Shown: positions 52,891 through 59,140 of the stretch, one piece after another
Position numbering within the stretch: position 1 is the stretch's first letter
Layout of the letters: every line of letters begins with the position of its first letter
NCBI GenBank assembly: GCA_937898625.1
Contig: CALEJF010000018.1
Coordinates: forward strand, 1-59,140
From: an uncultured Clostridia bacterium
Lineage (GTDB): Bacteria; Bacillota; Clostridia; Oscillospirales; Acutalibacteraceae
Direction: 5' to 3'
Length of the DNA: 59,140 nucleotides
The notes under the pieces: model-generated
What the model saw: the letters and a program-made list of their open reading frames with translations, nothing else
The model's database searches: none
What the model was told of the DNA's origin: nothing
Position numbers and translations under genes: made by a program

Positions 52891-53601
52891 ATGCAAAATA
52901 TTGAAGAAATTAAATTACAGATATGTGATGTCTGCCATAAAATGTGGCAATTAGGTTGGGTTGCTGCCAATGACGGCAATGTAAGTGCTCGTTTGGAAGA
53001 TGGCAGAGTTATTGCAACACCAACAGGTATCAGCAAATCATTTATCACACCTGAAAAATTGGTTATCCTTGATATGGACGGAAATGTTCTTGAGGCAAAC
53101 GAGGGATATCGTCCATCAAGTGAAATCAAAATGCACCTTAAATGCTATGAAAAAAGAGAAGATGTGTTCAGCGTAATCCACGCACATCCACCGGGAGCAA
53201 CAGGCTTTGCGGTTGCTCACAAACCAATGGATATGTACAATATGATTGAAGATGTTGCTGCTATCGGTGCAGTTCCTCTTACACCTTATGGCACACCTTC
53301 AACAGCAGAAGTTCCTGCTGCTATTGAACCATATCTTGATGACCACGATGTTATGCTTCTTACAAATCATGGTGCTTTGGCAGTTGGTAGCGATGTCCTT
53401 ACTGCATTTTACAGAATGGAAAGCCTTGAACTCTGGGCAAAAATTACAATCAATGCAGTTATTCTCGGTGGTAGCTGCGATATCAGCGACGAAAATGTTC
53501 AGAAACTTATTGATTTGAGAAGTTATTACAGAATTACAGGTCGTCATCCAGGGTACAAAGTGTTTAATCCTGACGACCAGTTGCTTCATAAAAAGGACTA
53601 A
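52891..53601 (+). CDS. fucA: L-fuculose-phosphate aldolase (class II)
   Basis: FucA splits L-fuculose 1-phosphate into dihydroxyacetone phosphate and L-lactaldehyde. The 236 residues are of the AraD/FucA type: WVAANDGNVSARLEDGRVIA, PTGISKSFITPEKLV, VIHAHPPGATGFAVAH (zinc His pair) and VMLLTNHGALAVGS. AAGGAGG precedes ATG. It opens the operon with FucU, a kinase and FucI in one direction, so its job is likely L-fucose rather than arabinose. Confidence 0.92.
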   Translation: MQNIEEIKLQICDVCHKMWQLGWVAANDGNVSARLEDGRVIATPTGISKSFITPEKLVILDMDGNVLEANEGYRPSSEIKMHLKCYEKREDVFSVIHAHPPGATGFAVAHKPMDMYNMIEDVAAIGAVPLTPYGTPSTAEVPAAIEPYLDDHDVMLLTNHGALAVGSDVLTAFYRMESLELWAKITINAVILGGSCDISDENVQKLIDLRSYYRITGRHPGYKVFNPDDQLLHKKD

Positions 53602-53613
53602 GGAGGAATATTT

Positions 53614-54051
53614 ATGTTAAAAGGTATTTCCCCAATCCTTTCACCTGAACTTTTAAAGGCTCTTGCAGAAATGGGACATGGTGACGAACTTGTTATTGCA
53701 GACGGCAATTTTCCTTGTCACAGTTACGGGAAAAATGCAATCGTAATTCGCGCAGATGGTCACGGAGTGCCTGAAATCCTTGATGCAATTATGCAACTTC
53801 TTCCTCTTGATACATATGTTGAGAAACCGGTTGGACTTATGGAAATTGTAAAAGGTGATACTTGCCCAACTCCTCCAATCTGGGAAGAATATGAGAAAAT
53901 TCTCAATAAATATGAACCTAAACACCACAATATTGAGTATATCGAAAGATTTGCTTTCTATGAAAGAGCAACAAAGGCATATCTCATTATCGCAACAGGC
54001 GAAAAAGCAATTTATGCTAACATTCTTCTTAAAAAGGGTGTAGTGAAATGA
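53614..54051 (+). CDS. fucU: L-fucose mutarotase (FucU/RbsD family)
   Basis: The 145 residues start MLKGISPILSPELLKALAEM and GHGDELVIADGNFPCHSYG, with the family His and Asp. The C-terminal FYERATKAYLIIATGEKAIY is typical of FucU. It speeds conversion of alpha to beta L-fucose. It lies 12 bases after the aldolase and overlaps the kinase by ATGA. Confidence 0.94.
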   Translation: MLKGISPILSPELLKALAEMGHGDELVIADGNFPCHSYGKNAIVIRADGHGVPEILDAIMQLLPLDTYVEKPVGLMEIVKGDTCPTPPIWEEYEKILNKYEPKHHNIEYIERFAFYERATKAYLIIATGEKAIYANILLKKGVVK

Positions 54052-55469
54052 AAACTGTTTTAGCATTTGACTTTGGTGCATCAAGTGGCAGAGCCATAAA
54101 AGCATTTTACGATGGTGATAAAATTTCTTATGAAGAGATTCACCGTTTTGATAATATCCCCGTAACAATTGACGGTCATGTTTGCCACGATGTTGATATG
54201 ATTAAGGGCGAGATTGATAAGGCTATCGAAAAAGCCGGTCAGGTTGATGCCCTTGCATTTGACACATGGGGTGTTGACTATGGACTTGTTGATGACAATG
54301 GTAAACTCATTCATTTACCATTCCATTACAGAGATGCAAGAACTGAAAATACTGTTCAAAAAGCAAGTGAAAAGATGGATTTGGATGCTCTTTACCTTGC
54401 AACGGGAAACCAGATTATGAATATCAACACTCTTTTTCAGTTGACAGTTGATGAGAATGTGAATAAGGCTGATAAATTACTCTTTATGCCCGACTTGTTC
54501 TCATATATGCTTACAGGGAACAAGGTTTGCGAAATGAGTATCGCATCTACATCACAGATGTTGAACCCATCAACAAAAACTTGGGATAAAGATGTGTTGA
54601 ACACATTTGGAATTGATGAAAATATCTTCCCACAGTTAGTGGAGAGTGCAACAATAAATGGTGAGTATAACGGAATAAAAGTTGTTTCAGTTGCAGGTCA
54701 CGACACTCAATGTGCAGTTGCTGCTATGAGTGTTACAGATAGCGATGCTGCATTTTTATCTTGTGGCACTTGGTCACTTATTGGTTGTGAATTAGACGAG
54801 CCAATGCTCACTCTTGAAAGCAATAAAAAAGAGTTATCCAACGAAATGGGTGCAAATGGTAAGGTGAATTACCTTAAAAATATCAGCGGTTTGTGGCTTA
54901 TTCAGGAAACTCGTAGGGACTTGGCAAAACAAGGACAAAAATATAGTTACAACGACCTTGAAATGATGGCAAGGGAAGCAAAACCTTTTAAATGTTTTGT
55001 TGACCCTGACGCACCAATGCTTTCTGCACACGGTGACTTGCCAAATAAAATCCGTAAATACTGTGAAAAAACAGGTCAGGAAATCCCGGAAACTGTTGGC
55101 GAAATTGTCCGTTGTATTTACGAAAGCCTTGCACTTAAATATCGTTATGCTTTGGAGCAGATTTCAGAGTGTACCGGTAAAAATTTCGGTGTGCTTAATA
55201 TTTTAGGTGGTGGCACAAAGGATGGTTTCCTTTGTGAAATGGCTGCGAACAGTATAAATATTCCTGTTGTGGCAGGTCCTATTGAAGCAACTGCCCTTGG
55301 TAATATTATTCTTCAACTTAAAGCACTGGGAGAAATCGAAAGTGTTGACGAGGGAAGAAAGCTTATAGCAAAAACCGAAAAAACAAAAAAATATATGCCA
55401 CAAAGAACCGATGACTGGGACGGGGCATATAAGATTTATAAAGAATTATTAAATAGGGAGGAAAAATAA
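54048..55469 (+). CDS. FGGY carbohydrate kinase, rhamnulokinase-like, likely acting on L-fuculose
   Basis: The 473 residues start VLAFDFGASSGRAIKAFYDG and continue with AFDTWGVDYGLVDDNGK, SVAGHDTQCAVAAM, FLSCGTWSLIGCELDEP and LGGGTKDGFLCEMAAN. The pattern (FDFGASSGR, DTWGVDY) is closer to rhamnulokinase RhaB than to classic FucK, but the gene stands inside a fucose operon with fucI, fucU and fucA, so L-fuculose is the more likely substrate. Both ends are coupled: ATGA with fucU and abutting fucI. Confidence 0.88.
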   Translation: MKTVLAFDFGASSGRAIKAFYDGDKISYEEIHRFDNIPVTIDGHVCHDVDMIKGEIDKAIEKAGQVDALAFDTWGVDYGLVDDNGKLIHLPFHYRDARTENTVQKASEKMDLDALYLATGNQIMNINTLFQLTVDENVNKADKLLFMPDLFSYMLTGNKVCEMSIASTSQMLNPSTKTWDKDVLNTFGIDENIFPQLVESATINGEYNGIKVVSVAGHDTQCAVAAMSVTDSDAAFLSCGTWSLIGCELDEPMLTLESNKKELSNEMGANGKVNYLKNISGLWLIQETRRDLAKQGQKYSYNDLEMMAREAKPFKCFVDPDAPMLSAHGDLPNKIRKYCEKTGQEIPETVGEIVRCIYESLALKYRYALEQISECTGKNFGVLNILGGGTKDGFLCEMAANSINIPVVAGPIEATALGNIILQLKALGEIESVDEGRKLIAKTEKTKKYMPQRTDDWDGAYKIYKELLNREEK

Positions 55470-57254
55470 ATGTTATATCCTAAAATTGGTATAAGACCGG
55501 TAATTGATGGCCGTTGGGGTGGCGTTCGTGAAAGTCTTGAAGTTCAGACAATGGGTATGGCTAACTCAGCAAAAAAACTCATTGAAGAAAATCTTAAATA
55601 TCCTGACGGTACACCTGTACAATGTGTAATCAGTGATACAACTATCGGTGGCGGTGCAGAGGCTGCAAAATGTGCAGACCAGTTTGCAACTGAAAATGTT
55701 GTTGCAACACTTTCTGTTACACCTTGCTGGTGCTATGGTTCAGAAACATTTGATATGGACCCTAACACAATTAAGGCTGTTTGGGGCTTTAATGGTACAG
55801 AAAGACCGGGTGCAGTTTATCTTGCTGCAGTTATGGCTGCACACGCACAGAAAGGACTTCCTGCATTCTCAATCTACGGACACGATGTTCAGGATATGAC
55901 TGACACAACAGTTCCTGAAGATGTTGCAGAAAAAATCCTTCGTTTTGCTCGTTGTGCAGTTGCAGTTGGTTGGATGAAGAACAAGGCTTATGTTAACCTC
56001 GGCGGTGTTTCAATGGGTATCGCAGGTAGCTATTGTGATGCTTCTATGTTCCAGAAATATTTTGGTATCCGTCCTGAATGGGTTGACCTTACAGACATTC
56101 TTCGTCGTATCACTCTGGAAATCTATGATAAAGACGAATACGAAAAAGCATATAAATGGATTAAGGAAAACTGCCGTGAAGATTATGATGTAAACGCAGG
56201 CAAGAATTTACCTGAAATCATCACAAAGTCAAAGGTTGTTGCTCCTGATAAGGACTGGGAATTTATTGCTAAATTCTCAATTATCGTTAAGGATATCCTT
56301 TTCGGTAACAAGAAACTCGATGAACTCGGTTGGCACGAAGAAGCTCTCGGCAAGAATGCAGTAGCAGGTGGTTTCCAAGGACAGAGAAACTGGACAGACT
56401 GGCTTCCTAATGCAGACTTTACAGAGGCTATTATGGCTTCAACATTTGACTGGAATGGTCCAAAAGCTCCTGTTCCATTTGCAACAGAAAACGACACACT
56501 TAATGGTGTTTCAATGATGATTGGTACTCTCCTTACAGGCACAGCACCTTGCTTCCACGATGTTCGTACATACTGGAGTCCTGATGCTACTGAAAGAGTT
56601 ACAGGCAAACGTCCTGAAGGCAAGGCAAAAGACGGATTTATCCATCTTATCAATTCAGGTGCAACTGCTCTTGACGGTAGCGGTGCTGCAAAGAATGAAA
56701 ATGGCGAAGGTTGTATGAAACCATATTGGGAAATGACAGATGCTGATATTAAAGCATGTCTTGAAGCAACTGACTGGAGAAGAGCTAACTACGAATATTT
56801 CAGAGGCGGCGGATTCTCAAGCCACTTCCGTTGCAAGGCAGAAATGCCTGTTACAATGCTCCGTGTTAATATTATTGAAGGTATCGGACCTGTTATTCAG
56901 GTTGCAGAAGGCTACACAGCAGACCTTCCTGATGATGTTCACGATAAGATTGACTGGAGAACAGACCCAACATGGCCAACAACTTGGTTTGCACCAAATC
57001 TTACAGGCAAGGGTGCATTTAAGGATGTTTACAGCGTAATGGCTAACTGGGGTGCTAACCACGGCGTAACAGTTTACGGTCATGTTGGTGCTGACATTAT
57101 CACACTTGCATCAATGCTTCGTATCCCTGTAAATATGCACAATGTTGATGACGATAAGATTTTCCGTCCACATTCTTGGGCAGCATTCGGCACGGAAGAT
57201 GCTCAGGCAGCAGATTACAGAGCATGCCAGACATACGGTCCACTTTACAAATAA
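55470..57254 (+). CDS. fucI: L-fucose isomerase
   Basis: FucI turns L-fucose into L-fuculose with Mn2+. The 594 residues begin KIGIRPVIDGRWGGVRESLE and have CVISDTTIGGGAEAAKCADQ, FSIYGHDVQDMTDTTVPED, GGFQGQRNWTDWLPNADF and WGANHGVTVYGHVGADIITL. Length equals E. coli FucI (591). It is the last gene of the fucose operon and ends before a strong terminator. Confidence 0.97.
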   Translation: MLYPKIGIRPVIDGRWGGVRESLEVQTMGMANSAKKLIEENLKYPDGTPVQCVISDTTIGGGAEAAKCADQFATENVVATLSVTPCWCYGSETFDMDPNTIKAVWGFNGTERPGAVYLAAVMAAHAQKGLPAFSIYGHDVQDMTDTTVPEDVAEKILRFARCAVAVGWMKNKAYVNLGGVSMGIAGSYCDASMFQKYFGIRPEWVDLTDILRRITLEIYDKDEYEKAYKWIKENCREDYDVNAGKNLPEIITKSKVVAPDKDWEFIAKFSIIVKDILFGNKKLDELGWHEEALGKNAVAGGFQGQRNWTDWLPNADFTEAIMASTFDWNGPKAPVPFATENDTLNGVSMMIGTLLTGTAPCFHDVRTYWSPDATERVTGKRPEGKAKDGFIHLINSGATALDGSGAAKNENGEGCMKPYWEMTDADIKACLEATDWRRANYEYFRGGGFSSHFRCKAEMPVTMLRVNIIEGIGPVIQVAEGYTADLPDDVHDKIDWRTDPTWPTTWFAPNLTGKGAFKDVYSVMANWGANHGVTVYGHVGADIITLASMLRIPVNMHNVDDDKIFRPHSWAAFGTEDAQAADYRACQTYGPLYK

Positions 57255-57273
57255 AATACTATAAATATAAAAC

Positions 57274-57301
57274 AAAAAGCTCGGTGAAAACCGAGCTTTT
57301 T
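57274..57301 (+). terminator. Terminator of the fucose operon
   Basis: AAAAAGCTCGGT and ACCGAGCTTTTT form a perfect 12-pair stem with a GAAA loop. Confidence 0.93.
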
Positions 57302-57396
57302 CTATGTGCAACTGTCAGTTGCTAAATTTTAAAGGTAAGTTGGTGGAAATGAGAGAGTTTCTATGATAGAATTTAGACATAAAAGGAGGGGATTTA

Positions 57397-58140
57397 ATGA
57401 ATCTCGGTGAAAGAATTTATGAATTAAGAAATGAAAAAAACTTATCCCAAGGAGAATTGGCAGATGCGTTAGATGTTTCCCGTCAATCAGTTTCAAAATG
57501 GGAAAACAATATGGCTGTTCCGGATTTAGACAAACTGATTAAACTTTGTGACATTTTTGAAATATCACTTGATGAACTTACGGGCAGAGAAAAGATTGAG
57601 AGAATTGAAAGTTTCGTAGTATCTCAAAAATCCACAGTTGAACCAAGCAAAATTGCGGGATATGTGCTTTTAGGAACAACGATTTTAGGTGCGATTATTA
57701 CACTTGTTACCGCACCACCAGCCATTTTTCTGTGTATCCCTTTACTGTTTTGCACCATAATCTGTTTCAAGGTGAAAAAACACGCTTGGTTTTGGTGTAT
57801 GCTTATAACATATTTGTTATTTGAACTGTATTTGAGTACGGGGATAAGAGCAGATGTAATGCACATTTCAAAAGTTGCTTTTCTTGTGATAATGACAATA
57901 CTGAATGTATTTTGTATAAAAGATGTTCCTACACTGCCTAAGAATAAAAGAATGATTATACTGATTATAAGCGGGCTTGGAGTTTTGTTAAGCCTGGGCA
58001 TAATAGGATTGCTGCTTTATTTGAATAATATTTCAATATATCAATGGGTTTATTGCCCCGCCTATGTAGTTTTTACCGCATCAACAGTAGTAAGCATTTA
58101 TCAGATAATTGGATTTATCCGAGAAGTAAGACCAAAATAA
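57397..58140 (+). CDS. XRE family regulator with C-terminal membrane domain
   Basis: Residues 1-65 are a Cro/C1 helix-turn-helix: ERIYELRNEKNLSQGELADA, VSRQSVSKWENNMAVPDLDK, LCDIFEISLDELTG. After about residue 85 come five or six hydrophobic spans (YVLLGTTILGAIITLVTA and others). Such membrane-tethered XRE proteins are common in clostridia and may sense the cell surface. AAGGAGG precedes ATG. It may or may not concern the fucose operon upstream. Confidence 0.86.
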   Translation: MNLGERIYELRNEKNLSQGELADALDVSRQSVSKWENNMAVPDLDKLIKLCDIFEISLDELTGREKIERIESFVVSQKSTVEPSKIAGYVLLGTTILGAIITLVTAPPAIFLCIPLLFCTIICFKVKKHAWFWCMLITYLLFELYLSTGIRADVMHISKVAFLVIMTILNVFCIKDVPTLPKNKRMIILIISGLGVLLSLGIIGLLLYLNNISIYQWVYCPAYVVFTASTVVSIYQIIGFIREVRPK

Positions 58141-58179
58141 AAGAGGTTGCCAAATTCGACAAACTCCAATTTGCATAAC

Positions 58180-58212
58180 AAAAAACCACGGTGTGTGAAA
58201 CCGTGGTTTTTT
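58180..58212. terminator. Bidirectional terminator between XRE and SCP2-like genes
   Basis: AAAAAACCACGG and CCGTGGTTTTTT pair over nine bases, with T-runs on both strands. Confidence 0.93.
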
Positions 58213-58229
58213 GTTATGTATAAATTATC

Positions 58230-59036
58230 TTATTTTGCCAAGTCGCCAACTTCAAGCATAAAGCCACCGAGCTGTGCACCGAATTCAGGACCACCGTCCA
58301 TAATAAGGCGTCCTGCTTTTGTTGCCTCAAGCATATCGTCGATGCTCAAAAGAATACCAAGTGCTGAATCAAGGCTGTTGAAACGAAGTGTGAAGAAAGG
58401 CATTGCTCTCTTATACTCGCCACGACCTGCTCTTGATTTGCCTGCCTTAATACGGATGAAAGCAGAAACTTCAGGATGACCATCAACGGCAAAAGCATAA
58501 ACGCGGTCAGGGCTCTTTGAAGTCCAATCTTTAATACCTTCGTGACCCATTTTGTTAAGCTGGCTGATACCACTTGAAAGGAGATAGAAGAAGCACTTAA
58601 CCATAAGAGTTTTTGTTTCTTCATCCTTTGGTGGCTGTGTAGCACCTGTAAGGTCAGAAAGTTTAAGGAGTGTCATAAGCATTGCTGTGAATGCCGGGAA
58701 ATTCTTAACAATACCCTTCATTTTTGGAAGAGTTTTAGGACCAATCTTGCCCTTGAAGAATGCGTTCATTGCCTCAATAGTTTTGAATTCAAGTTCAACA
58801 TCAGGAGCTTCATGTGCAGAATTGAGTTTTGTTTCCCATTCGCCCTCTGTGATGATGAAGTGTGTTGCATACTTGCCACCCTCTGCTTCAGGGTCAAGTG
58901 CACTAACCTGTAAAACAGTTGTGAGCTTGTCAAATTTAGCCTTGAGAGATGGAACATCAGTAGCAATAACTTTCAAAAGTGGCAATGCAGCATTGAAAAA
59001 TATTTTAGATGCATAAAGTTCTTTTTGTTCGTGCAT
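58230..59036 (-). CDS. SCP2-like sterol/lipid-binding family protein, tentative
   Basis: The 268-residue protein has VELEFKTIEAMNAFFKGKIG preceded by THFIITEGEWETKLN, like the SCP2 fold used to bind lipids or as a helper domain. No catalytic motif is seen. The C-terminal half (FRLRFNSLDSALGILLSIDD in its general form) has no match I can give. GAGAG precedes ATG. It may share a transcript with the cut gene to the right, 37 bases away. Confidence 0.45.
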   Translation of the reverse strand: MHEQKELYASKIFFNAALPLLKVIATDVPSLKAKFDKLTTVLQVSALDPEAEGGKYATHFIITEGEWETKLNSAHEAPDVELEFKTIEAMNAFFKGKIGPKTLPKMKGIVKNFPAFTAMLMTLLKLSDLTGATQPPKDEETKTLMVKCFFYLLSSGISQLNKMGHEGIKDWTSKSPDRVYAFAVDGHPEVSAFIRIKAGKSRAGRGEYKRAMPFFTLRFNSLDSALGILLSIDDMLEATKAGRLIMDGGPEFGAQLGGFMLEVGDLAK

Positions 59037-59072
59037 ATTATCAACTCTCTTTCTGAATGATTAGGGTTTTAA

Positions 59073-59140
59073 TTAAACCTCATCATCCCAGTTGTCGTCT
59101 TCTTCAAAGTCTGCGTTCATTGTTTCACGAACTGCAGCGA
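59073..59140 (-). CDS. Acidic C-terminus of a gene running past the right edge
   Basis: The last 21 codons read AVRETMNADFEEDDNWDDEV with stop TAA at 59075-59073 on the minus strand. The rest lies outside. It is just upstream of the SCP2-like gene on the same strand, so both may be one operon. Family cannot be told from this end. Confidence 0.4.
   Translation of the reverse strand, partial: AAVRETMNADFEEDDNWDDEV

Overview
The window looks like a piece of a low-GC Firmicutes chromosome, most likely a gut clostridium of the Ruminococcaceae/Oscillospiraceae type. The reasons are the rnc-smc-ftsY and infC-rpmI-rplT gene orders, a small SRP RNA next to dnaX, mobile-element debris of the kind common in gut clostridia (a RepA N-domain protein and TnpV), and host-glycan genes (GH20 hexosaminidase and a complete L-fucose pathway). 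Assignments come from reading motifs and sequence by eye; no database search was run.

Layout. Positions 1-18,330 are an accessory island ending beside the 3' end of ssrA (tmRNA, minus strand, 18334-18685), a classic integration target. It holds a GNAT acetyltransferase, a decayed RepA-type initiator, and a minus-strand cluster that looks like a defence island: DUF4393/Abi-alpha, a 98-aa and a 38-aa ORF, a DUF4365 protein and an HNH-like protein. A separate two-gene unit follows (a two-TM protein plus a 183-aa unknown), then a heterodimeric ABC exporter with a promoter and intrinsic terminator in its leader, a LytTR regulator facing a small membrane protein across twin palindromes, an XRE regulator, TnpV, and a 1008-aa metallophosphoesterase/P-loop NTPase fusion.

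Positions 18,330-29,500 are mostly housekeeping on the minus strand: ssrA-smpB, recR-ebfC-dnaX (bracketed by a perfect 64-bp inverted repeat), SRP RNA, an OGG-type glycosylase, an M24 peptidase, a YqeG phosphatase and rpsU. GH20, glpK and a small BECR-nuclease-like ORF lie on the plus strand. A repeat-rich gap and a PHP-domain gene follow.

Positions 31,370-50,520 form a long plus-strand core: infC-rpmI-rplT with a leader attenuator, a SpoU methyltransferase, dprA, topA, trmFO, rnc, a radical SAM gene, smc, ftsY, rdgB, yhbY, nadD, yqeK, rsfS, leuS and rlmA. Many of these genes overlap or abut, so translational coupling is likely.

Positions 50,548-59,140 hold an acyltransferase with a zinc ribbon and an RluA-type pseudouridine synthase (minus strand), then a fucose operon (aldolase, mutarotase, FGGY kinase, isomerase), an XRE-membrane regulator, an SCP2-like protein and a cut-off gene. 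A modular family of G/C-rich palindromic repeats recurs in intergenic gaps at 29.7, 45.2 and 49.7 kb.

The best candidates for something undescribed are the 15-18 kb phosphoesterase-NTPase fusion, the 2.4-5.5 kb HNH/DUF4365/Abi-alpha cluster, the 5.9-7.3 kb membrane pair, and the ABC-exporter leader.
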